This document shows, piece after piece, positions 25,201-40,200 of a stretch of DNA of 64,000 nucleotides. Within the stretch, counting starts at the first letter, position 1. The number at the start of each line of letters is the position of its first letter. The notes under the pieces were generated by a model. It had not been told where the DNA came from, made no database searches, and saw only the letters and a program-made list of their open reading frames with translations. Source of the stretch: Balanoglossus misakiensis (taxonomy: Eukaryota > Hemichordata). The translations under genes and the position numbers were made by a program. The stretch covers positions 3,472,001-3,536,000 of the forward strand of contig CM082593.2 of assembly GCA_040954595.2 (NCBI GenBank). Direction: 5' to 3'.

Positions 25201-28200
25201 GTCAATTTTTCGACTTCGCGAATTTTCAAAATTTGGTGGTTTTTCGACAAAAACCATGGGTTATAGCCCATGAAAATCATCCAGAAATGTCAATTTTTCG
25301 ACTTCGCGAATTTTCAAAATTTGGTGGTTTTTCGACAAAAACCATGGGTTATAGCCCATGAAAATCATCCAGAAATGTCAATTTTTCGACTTCGCGAATT
25401 TTCAAAATTTGGTGGTTTTTCGACAAAAACCATGGGTTATAGCCCATGAAAATCATCCAGAAATGTCAATTTTTCGACTTCGCGAATTTTCAAAATTTGG
25501 TGGTTTTTCGACAAAAACCATGGGTTATAGCCCATGAAAATCATCCAGAAATGTCAATTTTTCGACTTCGCGGATTTTCAAAATTTGGTGATTTTTCGAC
25601 AAAAACCATGGGTTATAGCCCATGAAAACATCCAGAAATGTCAATTTTTCGACTTCGCGAATTTTCAAAATTTGGTGGTTTTTCGACAAAATTCATGGGT
25701 TATAGCCCATGAAAATCATCCAGAAATGTCAATTTTTCGACTTCGCGAATTTTCAAAATTTGGTGGTTTTTCGACAAAAACCATGGGTTATAGCCCATGA
25801 AAATCATCCAGAAATGTCAATTTTTCGACTTCGCGAATTTTCAAAATTTGGTGGTTTTTCGACAAAAACCATGGGTTATAGCCCATGAAAATCATCCAGA
25901 AATGTCAATTTTTCGACTTCGCGAATTTTCAAAATTTGGTGGTTTTTAGACAAAAACCATGGGTTATAGCCCATGAAAATCATCCAGAAATGTCAATTTT
26001 TCGACTTCGCGAATTTTCAAAATTTGGTGGTTTTTCGACAAAAACCATGGGTTATAGCTCATGAAAATCATCCAGAAATGTCAATTTTTCGACTTCGCGA
26101 ATTTTCAAAATTTGGTGGTTTTTCGACAAAAACCATGGGTTATAGCCCATGAAAATCATCCAGAAATGTCAATTTTTCGACTTCGCGGATTTTCAAAATT
26201 TGGTGATTTTTTGATAAAAACCATGGGTTATAGTTCATGAAAATCATCCAGAAATGTCAATTTTTCGACTTCACGAATTTTCAAAATTTGGTGGTTTTTC
26301 GACAAAAACCATGGGTTATAGCCCATGAAAATCATCCAGAAATGTCAATTTTTCGACTTCGCGAATTTTCAAAATTTGGTGGTTTTTCGACAAAAACCAT
26401 GGGTTATAGCCCATGAAAATCATCCAGAAATGTCAATTTTTTGACTTCGCGAATTTTCAAAATTTGGTGGTTTTTCGACAAAAACCATGGGTTATAGCCC
26501 ATGAAAATCATCCAGAAATGTCAATTTTTCGACTTCGCGAATTTCAAAATTTGGTGGTTTTTCGACAAAAACCATGGGTTATAGCCCATGAAAATCATCC
26601 AGAAATGTCAATTTTTCGACTTCGCTTATTTTCAAAATTTGGTGATTTTTCGATAAAAACCATGGGTTATAGCTCATGAAAATCATCCAGAAATGTCAAT
26701 TTTTCGACTTCGCGGATTTTCAAAATTTGGTGATTTTTTGATAAAAACCATGGGTTATAGCTCATGAAAATCATCCAGAAATGTCAATTTTACGACTTCG
26801 CGGATTTTCAAAATTTGGTGGTTTTTCGACAAAAACCATGGGTTATAGCCCATGAAAATCATCCAGAAATGTCAATTTTTCGACTTCGCGAATTTTCAAA
26901 ATTTGGTGGTTTTTCGACAAAAACCATGGGTTATAGCCCATGAAAATCATCCAGAAATGTCAATTTTTCGACTTCGCGAATTTTCAAAATTTGGTGGTTT
27001 TTCGACAAAAACCATGGGTTATAGCCCATGAAAATCATCCAGAAATGTCAATTTTTCGACTTCGCGGATTTTCAAAATTTGGTGGTTTTTCGACAAAAAC
27101 CATGGGTTATAGCCCATGAAAATCATCCAGAAATGTCAATTTTTCGACTTCGCGAATTTTCAACATTTGGTGGTTTTTCGACAAAAACCATGGGTTATAG
27201 CCCATGAAAATCATCCAGAAATGTCAATTTTTCGACTTCGCGAATTTTCAAAATTTGGTGGTTTTTCGACAAAAACCATGGGTTATAGCTCATGAAAATC
27301 ATCCAGAAATGTCAATTTTTCGACTTCGCGAATTTTCAAAATTTGGTGGTTTTTCGACAAAAACCATGGGTTATAGCTCATGAAAATCATCCAGAAATGT
27401 CAATTTTTCGACTTCGCGGATTTTCAAAATTTGGTGGTTTTTCGACAAAAACCATGGGTTATAGCCCATGAAAATCATCCAGAAATGTCAATTTTTCGAC
27501 TTCGCGAATTTTCAAAATTTGGTGATTTTTTGATAAAAACCATGGGTTATAGTTCATGAAAATCATCCAGAAATGTCAATTTTTCGACTTCGCGAATTTT
27601 CAAAATTTGGTGGTTTTTCGACAAAAACCATGGGTTATAGCCCATGAAAATCATCCAGAAATGTCAATTTTTCGACTTCGCGAATTTTCAAAATTTGGTG
27701 GTTTTTCGACAAAAACCATGGGTTATAGCCCATGAAAATCATCCAGAAATGTCAATTTTTCGACTTCGCGAATTTTCAAAATGTGGTGGTTTTTCGACAA
27801 AAACCATGGGTTATAGCCCATGAAAATCATCCAGAAATGTCAATTTTTCGACTTCGCTTATTTTCAAAAATTGGTGATTTTTCGATAAAAACCATGGGTT
27901 ATAGCTCATGAAAATCATCCAGAAATGTCAATTTTTCGACTTCGCGAATTTTCAAAATTTGGTGGTTTTTCGACAAAAACCATGGGTTATAGCCCATGAA
28001 AATCATCCAGAAATGTCAATTTTTCGACTTCGCGGATTTTCAAAATTTGGTGGTTTTTCGACAAAAACCATGGGTTATAGCCCATGAAAATCATCCAGAA
28101 ATGTCAATTTTTCGACTTCGCGAATTTTCAAAATTTGGTGGTTTTTCGACAAAAACCATGGGTTATAGCCCATGAAAATCATCCAGAAATGTCAATTTTT

Positions 28201-31200
28201 CGACTTCGCGAATTTTCAAAATTTGGTGGTTTTTCGACAAAAACCATGGGTTATAGCCCATGAAAATCATCCAGAAATGTCAATTTTTCGACTTCGCGAA
28301 TTTTCAAAATTTGGTGGTTTTTCGACAAAAACCATGGGTTATAGCCCATGAAAATCATCCAGAAATGTCAATTTTTCGACTTCGCTGATTTTCAAAATTT
28401 GGTGATTTTTCGATAAAAACCATGGGTTATAGCTCATGAAAATAATCCAGAAATGTCAATTTTTCGACTTCGCGGATTTTCAAAATTTGGTGATTTTTTG
28501 ATAAAAACCATGGGTTATAGCTCATGAAAATCATCCAGAAATGTCAATTTTACGACTTCGCGGATTTTCAAAATTTGGTGGTTTTTCGACAAAATCCATG
28601 GGTTATAGCCCATGAAAATCATCCAGAAATGTCAATTTTTCGACTTCGCGAATTTTCAAAATTTGGTGGTTTTTCGACAAAAACCATGGGTTATAGCCCA
28701 TGAAAATCATCCAGAAATGTCAATTTTTCGACTTCGCGAATTTTCAAAATTTGGTGGTTTTTCGACAAAAACCATGGGTTATAGCCCATGAAAATCATCC
28801 AGAAATGTCAATTTTTCGACTTCGCGAATTTTCAAAATTTGGTGGTTTTTCGACAAAAACCATGGGTTATAGCCCATGAAAATCATCCAGAAATGTCAAT
28901 TTTTCGACTTCGCGGATTTTCAAAATTTGGTGGTTTTTCGACAAAAACCATGGGTTATAGCCCATGAAAATCATCCAGAAATGTCAATTTTTCGACTTCG
29001 CGAATTTTCAAAATTTGGTGGTTTTTCGACAAAAACCATGGGTTATAGCCCATGAAAATCATCCAGAAATGTCAATTTTTCGACTTCGCGAATTTTAAAA
29101 ATTTGGTGGTTTTTCGACAAAAACCATGGGTTATAGCTCATGAAAATCATCCAGAAATGTCAATTTTTCGACTTCGCGAATTTTCAAAATTTGGTGGTTT
29201 TTCGACAAAAACCATGGGTTATAGCTCATGAAAATCATCCAGAAATGTCAATTTTTCGACTTCGCGGATTTTCAAAATTTGGTGGTTTTTCGACAAAAAC
29301 CATGGGTTATAGCCCATGAAAATCATCCAGAAATGTCAATTTTTCGAATTCGCGAATTTTCAAAATTTGGTGATTTTTTGATAAAAACCATGGGTTATAG
29401 TTCATGAAAATCATCCAGAAATGTCAATTTTTCGACTTCGCGAATTTTCAAAATTTGGTGGTTTTTCGACAAAAACCATGGGTTATAGCCCATGAAAATC
29501 ATCCAGAAATGTCAATTTTTCGACTTCGCGAATTTTCAAAATTTGGTGGTTTTTCGACAAAAACCATGGGTTATAGCCCATGAAAATCATCCAGAAATGT
29601 CAATTTTTCGACTTCGCGAATTTTCAAAATTTGGTGGTTTTTCGACAAAAACCATGGGTTATAGCCCATGAAAATCATCCAGAAATGTCAATTTTTCGAC
29701 TTCGCGAATTTTCAAAATTTGGTGGTTTTTCGACAAAAACCATGGGTTATAGCCCATGAAAATCATCCAGAAATGTCAATTTTTCGACTTCGCGAATTTT
29801 CAAAATTTGGTGGTTTTTCGACAAAAACCATGGGTTATAGCCCATGAAAATCATCCAGAAATGTCAATTTTTCGACTTCGCGAATTTTCAAAATTTGGTG
29901 GTTTTTCGACAAAAACCATGGGTTATAGCCCATGAAAATCATCCAGAAATGTCAATTTTTCGACTTCGCGAATTTTCAAAATTTGGTGGTTTTTCGACAA
30001 AAACCATGGGTTATAGCCCATGAAAATCATCCAGAAATGTCAATTTTTCGACTTCGCGAATTTTCAAAATTTGGTGGTTTTTCGACAAAAACCATGGGTT
30101 ATAGCCCATGAAAATCATCCAGAAATGTCAATTTTTCGACTTCGCGAATTTTCAAAATTTGGTGGTTTTTCGACAAAAACCATGGGTTATAGCCCATGAA
30201 AATCATCCAGAAATGTCAATTTTTCGACTTCGCGAATTTTCAAAATTTGGTGGTTTTTCGACAAAAACCATGGGTTATAGCCCATGAAAATCATCCAGAA
30301 ATGTCAATTTTTCGACTTCGCGAATTTTCAAAATTTGGTGGTTTTTCGACAAAAACCATGGGTTATAGCTCATGAAAATCATCCAGAAATGTCAATTTTT
30401 CGACTTCGCGAATTTTCAAAATTTGGTGGTTTTTCGACAAAAACCATGGGTTATAGCCCATGAAAATCATCCAGAAATGTCAATTTTTCGACTTCGCGGA
30501 TTTTCAAAATTTGGTGATTTTTCGATAAAAACCATGGGTTATAGCTCATGAAAATCATCCAGAAATGTCAATTTTTCGACTTCGCGAATTTTCAAAATTT
30601 GGTGGTTTTTCGACAAAAACCATGGGTTATAGCCCATGAAAATCATCCAGAAATGTCAATTTTTCGACTTCGCGAATTTTCAAAATTTGGTGGTTTTTCG
30701 ACAAAAACCATGGGTTATAGCCCATGAAAATCATCCAGAAATGTCAATTTTTCGACTTCGCGAATTTTCAAAATTTGGTGGTTTTTCGACAAAAACCATG
30801 GGTTATAGCCCATGAAAATCATCCAGAAATGTCAATTTTTCGACTTCGCGGATTTTCAAAATTTGGTGATTTTTTGATAAAAACCATGGGTTATAGCTCA
30901 TGAAAATCATCCAGAAATGTCAATTTTACGATTTCGCGGATTTTCAAAATTTGGTGGTTTTTCGTCAAAAACCATGGGTTATAGCCCATGAAAATCATCC
31001 AGAAATGTCAATTTTTCGACTTCGCGGATTTTCAAAATTTGGTGATTTTTTGATAAAAACCATGGGTTATAGCTCATGAAAATCATCCAGAAATGTCAAT
31101 TTTACGACTTCGCGGATTTTCAAAATTTGGTGGTTTTTCGACAAAAACCATGGGTTATAGCCCATGAAAATCATCCAGAAATGTCAATTTTTCGACTTCG

Positions 31201-34200
31201 CGAATTTTCAAAATTTGGTGGTTTTTCGACAAAAACCATGGGTTATAGCTCATGAAAATCATCCAGAAATGTCAATTTTTCGACTTCGCGAATTTTCAAA
31301 ATTTGGTGGTTTTTCGACAAAAACCATGGGTTATAGCCCATGAAAATCATCCAGAAATGTCAATTTTTCGACTTCGCGGATTTTCAAAATTTGGTGATTT
31401 TTCGATAAAAACCATGGGTTATAGCTCATGAAAATCATCCAGAAATGTCAATTTTTCGACTTCGCGAATTTTCAAAATTTGGTGGTTTTTCGACAAAAAC
31501 CATGGGTTATAGCCCATGAAAATCATCCAGAAATGTCAATTTTTCGACTTCGCGAATTTTCAAAATTTGGTGTTTTTTCGACAAAAACCATGGGTTATAG
31601 CCCATGAAAATCATCCAGAAATGTCAATTTTTCGACTTCGCGAATTTTCAAAATTTGGTGGTTTTTCGACAAAAACCATGGGTTATAGCCCATGAAAATC
31701 ATCCAGAAATGTCAATTTTTCGACTTCGCGGATTTTCAAAATTTGGTGGTTTTTCGACAAAAACCATGGGTTATAGCCCATGAAAATCATCCAGAAATGT
31801 CAATTTTTTGACTTCGCGGATTTTCAAAATTTGGTGATTTTTTGATAAAAACCATGGGTTATAGCTCATGAAAATCATCCAGAAATGTCAATTTTTCGAC
31901 TTCGCGGATTTTCAAAATTTGGTGATTTTTCGACAAAAACCATGGGTTATAGCCCATGAAAACATCCAGAAATGTCAATTTTTCGACTTCGCGAATTTTC
32001 AAAATTTGGTGGTTTTTCGACAAAAACCATGGGTTATAGCCCATGAAAACATCCAGAAATGTCAATTTTTCGACTTCGCGAATTTTCAAAATTTGGTGGT
32101 TTTTCGACAAAAACCATGGGTTATAGCCCATGAAAATCATCCAGAAATATCAATTTTTCGACTTCGCGAATTTTCAAAATTTGGTGGTTTTTCGACAAAA
32201 ACCATGGGTTATAGCCCATGAAAATCATCCAGAAATGTCAATTTTTCGACTTCGCGAATTTTCAAAATTTGGTGATTTTTTGATAAAAACCATGGGTTAT
32301 AGTTCATGAAAATCATCCAGAAATGTCAATTTTTCGACTTCGCGAATTTTCAAAATTTGGTGGTTTTTCGACAAAAACCATGGGTTATAGCCCATGAAAA
32401 TCATCCAGAAATGTCAATTTTTCGACTTCGCGAATTTTCAAAATTTGGTGGTTTTTCGACAAAAACCATGGGTTATAGCCCATGAAAATCATCCAGAATT
32501 GTCAATTTTTTGACTTCGCGAATTTTCAAAATTTGGTGGTTTTTCGACAAAAACCATGGGTTATAGCCCATGAAAATCATCCAGAAATGTTAATTTTTCG
32601 ACTTCGCGAATTTCAAAATTTGGTGGTTTTTCGACAAAAACCATGGGTTATAGCCCATGAAAATCATCCAGAAATGTCAATTTTTCGACTTCGCGGATTT
32701 TCAAAATTTGGTGATTTTTTGATAAAAACCATGGGTTATAGCTCATGAAAATCATCCAGAAATGTCAATTTTACGACTTCGCGGATTTTCAAAATTTGGT
32801 GGTTTTTCGACAAAAACCATGGGTTATAGCCCATGAAAATCATCCAGAAATGTCAATTTTTCGACTTCGCGAATTTTCAAAATTTGGTGGTTTTTCGACA
32901 AAAACCATGGGTTATAGCCCATGAAAATCATCCAGAAATGTCAATTTTTCGACTTCGCGAATTTTCAAAATTTGGTGGTTTTTCGACAAAAACCATGGGT
33001 TATAGCCCATGAAAATCATCCAGAAATGTCAATTTTTCGACTTCGCGGATTTTCAAAATTTGGTGATTTTTTGACAAAAACCATGGGTTATAGCCCATGA
33101 AAACATCCAGAAATGTCAATTTTTCGACTTCGCGAATTTTCAAAATTTGGTGGTTTTTCGACAAAAACCATGGGTTATAGCCCATGAAAATCATCCAGAA
33201 ATGTCAATTTTTCGACTTCGCGAATTTTCAAAATTTGGTGGTTTTTCGACAAAAACCATGGGTTATAGCCCATGAAAATCATCCAGAAATGTCAATTTTT
33301 CGACTTCGCGAATTTTCAAAATTTGGTGGTTTTTCGACAAAAACCATGGGTTATAGCCCATGAAAATCATCCAGAAATGTCAATTTTTCGACTTCGCGAA
33401 TTTTCAAAATTTGGTGGTTTTTCGACAAAAACCATGGGTTATAGCCCATGAAAATCATCCAGAAATGTCAATTTTTCGACTTCGCGAATTTTCAAAATTT
33501 GGTGGTTTTTCGACAAAAACCATGGGTTATAGCCCATGAAAATCATCCAGAAATGTCAATTTTTCGACTTCGCGAATTTTCAAAATTTGGTGGTTTTTCG
33601 ACAAAAACCATGGGTTATAGCCCATGAAAATCATCCAGAAATGTCAATTTTTCGACTTCGCGGATTTTCAAAATTTGGTGGTTTTTCGACAAAAACCATG
33701 GGTTATAGCCCATGAAAATCATCCAGAAATGTCAATTTTTCGACTTCGCGGATTTTCAAAATTTGGTGGTTTTTCGACAAAAACCATGGGTTATAGCCCA
33801 TGAAAATCATCCAGAAATGTCAATTTTTCGACTTCGCGGATTTTCAAAATTTGGTGATTTTTCGACAAAAACCATGGGTTATAGCCCATGAAAACATCCA
33901 GAAATGTCAATTTTACGACTTCGCGAATTTTCAAAATTTGGTGGTTTTTCGACAAAAACCATGGGTTATAGCCCATGAAAATCATCCAGAAATGTCAATT
34001 TTTCGACTTCGCGAATTTTCAAAATTTGGTGGTTTTTCGACAAAAACCATGGGTTATAGCCCATGAAAATCATCCAGAAATGTCAATTTTTCGACTTCGC
34101 GAATTTTCAAAATTTGGTGGTTTTTCGACAAAAACCATGGGTTATAGCCCATGAAAATCATCCAGAAATGTCAATTTTTCGACTTCGCGAATTTTCAAAA

Positions 34201-37200
34201 TTTGGTGGTTTTTCGACAAAAACCATGGGTTATAGCCCATGAAAATCATCCAGAAATGTCAATTTTTCGACTTCGCGAATTTTCAAAATTTGGTGGTTTT
34301 TCGACAAAAACCATGGGTTATAGCCCATGAAAATCATCCAGAAATGTCAATTTTTCGACTTCGCGAATTTTCAAAATTTGGTGGTTTTTCGACAAAAACC
34401 ATGGGTTATAGCCCATGAAAATCATCCAGAAATGTCAATTTTTCGACTTCGCGAATTTTCAAAATTTGGTGGTTTTTCGACAAAAACCATGGGTTATAGC
34501 CCATGAAAATCATCCAGAAATGTCAATTTTTCGACTTCGCGAATTTTCAAAATTTGGTGGTTTTTCGACAAAAACCATGGGTTATAGCCCATGAAAATCA
34601 TCCAGAAATGTCAATTTTTCGACTTCGCGAATTTTCAAAATTTGGTGGTTTTTCGACAAAAACCATGGGTTATAGCCCATGAAAATCATCCAGAAATGTC
34701 AATTTTTCGACTTCGCGAATTTTCAAAATTTGGTGGTTTTTCGACAAAAACCATGGGTTATAGCCCATGAAAATCATCCAGAAATGTCAATTTTTCGACT
34801 TCGCGAATTTTCAAAATTTGGTGGTTTTTCGACAAAAACCATGGGTTATAGCCCATGAAAATCATCCAGAAATGTCAATTTTTCGACTTCGCGAATTTTC
34901 AAAATTTGGTGGTTTTTCGACAAAAACCATGGGTTATAGCCCATGAAAATCATCCAGAAATGTCAATTTTTCGACTTCGCGAATTTTCAAAATTTGGTGG
35001 TTTTTCGACAAAAACCATGGGTTATAGCTCATGAAAATCATCCAGAAATGTCAATTTTTCGACTTCGCGAATTTTCAAAATTTGGTGGTTTTTCGACAAA
35101 AACCATGGGTTATAGCTCATGAAAATCATCCAGAAATGTCAATTTTTCGACTTCGCGAATTTTCAAAATTTGGTGATTTTTCGACAAAAACTATGGGTTA
35201 TAGCCCATGAAAATCATCCAGAAATGTCAATTTTTCGACTTCGCGGATTTTCAAAATTTGGTGGTTTTTTGATAAAAACCATGGGTTATAGCTCATGAAA
35301 ATCATCCAGAAATGTCAATTTTTCGACTTCGCGAATTTTCAAAATTTGGTGGTTTTTCGACAAAAACCATGGGTTATAGCCCATGAAAATCATCCAGAAA
35401 TGTCAATTTTTCGACTTCGCGAATTTTCAAAATTTGGTGGTTTTTCGACAAAAACCATGGGTTATAGCCCATGAAAATCATCCAGAAATGTCAATTTTTC
35501 GACTTCGCGGATTTTCAAAATTTGGTGGTTTTTCGACAAAAACCATGGGTTATAGCCCATGAAAATCATCCAGAAATGTCAATTTTTCGACTTCGCGAAT
35601 TTTCAAAATTTGGTGGTTTTTCGACAAAAACCATGGGTTATAGCCCATGAAAATCATCCAGAAATGTCAATTTTTCGACTTCGCGAATTTTCAAAATTTG
35701 GTGGTTTTTCGACAAAAACCATGGGTTATAGCCCATGAAAATCATCCAGAAATGTCAATTTTTCGACTTCGCGAATTTTCAAAATTTGGTGGTTTTTCGA
35801 CAAAAACCATGGGTTATAGCCCATGAAAATCATCCAGAAATGTCAATTTTTCGACTTCGCGAATTTTCAAAATTTGGTGGTTTTTCGACAAAAACCATGG
35901 GTTATAGCCCATGAAAATCATCCAGAAATGTCAATTTTTCGACTTCGCGAATTTTCAAAATTTGGTGGTTTTTCGACAAAAACCATGGGTTATAGCTCAT
36001 GAAAATCATCCAGAAATGTCAATTTTTCGACTTCGCGAATTTTCAAAATTTGGTGGTTTTTCGACAAAAACCATGGGTTATAGCCCATGAAAATCATCCA
36101 GAAATGTCAATTTTTCGACTTCGCGAATTTTCAAAATTTGGTGGTTTTTCGACAAAAACCATGGGTTATAGCCCATGAAAATCATCCAGAAATGTCAATT
36201 TTTCGACTTCGCGAATTTTCAAAATTTGGTGGTTTTTCGACAAAAACCATGGGTTATAGCCCATGAAAATCATCCAGAAATGTCAATTTTTCGACTTCGC
36301 GAATTTTCAAAATTTGGTGGTTTTTCGACAAAAACCATGGGTTATAGCCCATGAAAATCATCCAGAAATGTCAATTTTTCGACTTCGCGAATTTTCAAAA
36401 TTTGGTGGTTTTTCGACAAAAACCATGGGTTATAGCCCATGAAAATCATCCAGAAATGTCAATTTTTCGACTTCGCGAATTTTCAAAATTTGGTGGTTTT
36501 TCGACAAAAACCATGGGTTATAGCCCATGAAAATCATCCAGAAATGTCAATTTTTCGACTTCGCGAATTTTCAAAATTTGGTGGTTTTTCGACAAAAACC
36601 ATGGGTTATAGCCCATGAAAATCATCCAGAAATGTCAATTTTTCGACTTCGCGAATTTTCAAAATTTGGTGGTTTTTCGACAAAAACCATGGGTTATAGC
36701 CCATGAAAATCATCCAGAAATGTCAATTTTTCGACTTCGCGGATTTTCAAAATTTGGTGGTTTTTCGACAAAAACCATGGGTTATAGCCCATGAAAATCA
36801 TCCAGAAATGTCAATTTTTCGACTTCGCGAATTTTCAAAATTTGGTGGTTTTTCGACAAAAACCATGGGTTATAGCCCATGAAAATCATCCAGAAATGTC
36901 AATTTTTCGACTTCGCGAATTTTCAAAATTTGGTGGTTTTTCGACAAAAACCATGGGTTATAGCTCATGAAAATCATCCAGAAATGTCAATTTTTCGACT
37001 TCGCGAATTTTCAAAATTTGGTGGTTTTTCGACAAAAACCATGGGTTATAGCCCATGAAAATCATCCAGAAATGTCAATTTTTCGACTTCGCGGATTTTC
37101 AAAATTTGGTGGTTTTTCGACAAAAACCATGGGTTATAGCCCATGAAAATCATCCAGAAATGTCAATTTTTCGACTTCGCGAATTTTCAAAATTTGGTGG

Positions 37201-40200
37201 TTTTTCGACAAAAACCATGGGTTATAGCCCATGAAAATCATCCAGAAATGTCAATTTTTCGACTTCGCGAATTTTCAAAATTTGGTGGTTTTTCGACAAA
37301 AACCATGGGTTATAGCCCATGAAAATCATCCAGAAATGTCAATTTTTCGACTTCGCGGATTTTCAAAATTTGGTGGTTTTTCGACAAAAACCATGGGTTA
37401 TAGCCCATGAAAATCATCCAGAAATGTCAATTTTTCGACTTCGCGGATTTTCAAAATTTGGTGATTTTTCGACAAAAACCATGGGTTATAGCCCATGAAA
37501 ATCATCCAGAAATGTCAATTTTTCGACTTCGCGAATTTTCAAAATTTGGTGGTTTTTCGACAAAAACCATGGGTTATAGCCCATGAAAATCATCCAGAAA
37601 TGTCAATTTTTCGACTTCGCGAATTTTCAAAATTTGGTGGTTTTTCGACAAAAACCATGGGTTATAGCCCATGAAAATCATCCAGAAATGTCAATTTTTC
37701 GACTTCGCGAATTTTCAAAATTTGGTGGTTTTTCGACAAAAACCATGGGTTATAGCCCATGAAAATCATCCAGAAATGTCAATTTTTCGACTTCGCGAAT
37801 TTTCAAAATTTGGTGGTTTTTCGACAAAAACCATGGGTTATAGCCCATGAAAATCATCCAGAAATGTCAATTTTTCGACTTCGCGAATTTTCAAAATTTG
37901 GTGGTTTTTCGACAAAAACCATGGGTTATAGCCCATGAAAATCATCCAGAAATGTCAATTTTTCGACTTCGCGAATTTTCAAAATTTGGTGGTTTTTCGA
38001 CAAAAACCATGGGTTATAGCCCATGAAAATCATCCAGAAATGTCAATTTTTCGACTTCGCGAATTTTCAAAATTTGGTGGTTTTTCGACAAAAACCATGG
38101 GTTATAGCCCATGAAAATCATCCAGAAATGTCAATTTTTCGACTTCGCGAATTTTCAAAATTTGGTGGTTTTTCGACAAAAACCATGGGTTATAGCCCAT
38201 GAAAATCATCCAGAAATGTCAATTTTTCGACTTCGCGAATTTTCAAAATTTGGTGGTTTTTCGACAAAAACCATGGGTTATAGCCCATGAAAATCATCCA
38301 GAAATGTCAATTTTTCGACTTCGCGGATTTTCAAAATTTGGTGGTTTTTCGACAAAAACCATGGGTTATAGCCCATGAAAATCATCCAGAAATGTCAATT
38401 TTTCGACTTCGCAAATTTTCAAAATTTGGTGGTTTTTCGACAAAAACCATGGGTTATAGCCCATGAAAATCATCCAGAAATGTCAATTTTTCGACTTCGC
38501 GAATTTTCAAAATTTGGTGGTTTTTCGACAAAAACCATGGGTTATAGCTCATGAAAATCATCCAGAAATGTCAATTTTTCGACTTCGCGGATTTTCAAAA
38601 TTTGGTGGTTTTTCGACAAAAACCATGGGTTATAGCCCATGAAAATCATCCAGAAATGTCAATTTTTCGACTTCGCGGATTTTCAAAATTTGGTGGTTTT
38701 TCGACAAAAACCATGGGTTATAGCCCATGAAAATCATCCAGAAATGTCAATTTTTCGACTTCGCGAATTTTCAAAATTTGGTGGTTTTTCGACAAAAACC
38801 ATGGGTTATAGCCCATGAAAATCATCCAGAAATGTCAATTTTTCGACTTCGCGAATTTTCAAAATTTGGTGGTTTTTCGACAAAAACCATGGGTTATAGC
38901 CCATGAAAATCATCCAGAAATGTCAATTTTTCGACTTCGCGAATTTTCAAAATTTGGTGGTTTTTCGACAAAAACCATGGGTTATAGCCCATGAAAATCA
39001 TCCAGAAATGTCAATTTTTCGACTTCGCGAATTTTCAAAATTTGGTGGTTTTTCGACAAAAACCATGGGTTATAGCCCATGAAAATCATCCAGAAATGTC
39101 AATTTTTCGACTTCGCGAATTTTCAAAATTTGGTGGTTTTTCGACAAAAACCATGGGTTATAGCTCATGAAAATCATCCAGAAATGTCAATTTTTCGACT
39201 TCGCGAATTTTCAAAATTTGGTGGTTTTTCGACAAAAACCATGGGTTATAGCCCATGAAAATCATCCAGAAATGTCAACTTTTCGACTTCGCGGATTTTC
39301 AAAATTTGGTGATTTTTTGATAAAAACCATGGGTTATAGCTCATGAAAATCATCCAGAAATGTCAATTTTTCGACTTCGCGAATTTTCAAAATTTGGTGG
39401 TTTTTCGACAAAAACCATGGGTTATAGCCCATGAAAATCATCCAGAAATGTCAATTTTTCGACTTCGCGAATTTTCAAAATTTGGTCGTTTTTCGACAAA
39501 AACCATGGGTTATAGCCCATGAAAATCATCCAGAAATGTCAATTTTTCGACTTCGCGAATTTTCAAAATTTGGTGATTTTTTGATAAAAACCATGGGTTA
39601 TAGCTCATGAAAATCATCCAGAAATGTCAATTTTTCGACTTCGCGAATTTTCAAAATTTGGTGGTTTTTCGACAAAAACCATGGGTTATAGCCCATGAAA
39701 ATCATCCAGAAATGTCAATTTTTCGACTTCGCGAATTTTCAAAATTTGGTGGTTTTTCGACAAAAACCATGGGTTATAGCCCATGAAAATCATCCAGAAA
39801 TGTCAATTTTTCGACTTCGCGAATTTTCAAAATTTGGTGGTTTTTCGACAAAAACCATGGGTTATAGCCCATGAAAATCATCCAGAAATGTCAATTTTTC
39901 GACTTCGCGAATTTTCAAAATTTGGTGGTTTTTCGACAAAAACCATGGGTTATAGCCCATGAAAATCATCCAGAAATGTCAATTTTTCGACTTCGCGGAT
40001 TTTCAAAATTTGGTGGTTTTTCGACAAAAACCATGGGTTATAGCCCATGAAAATCATCCAGAAATGTCAATTTTTCGACTTCGCGAATTTTCAAAATTTG
40101 GTGGTTTTTCGACAAAAACCATGGGTTATAGCCCATGAAAATCATCCAGAAATGTCAATTTTTCGACTTCGCGAATTTTCAAAATTTGGTGGTTTTTCGA

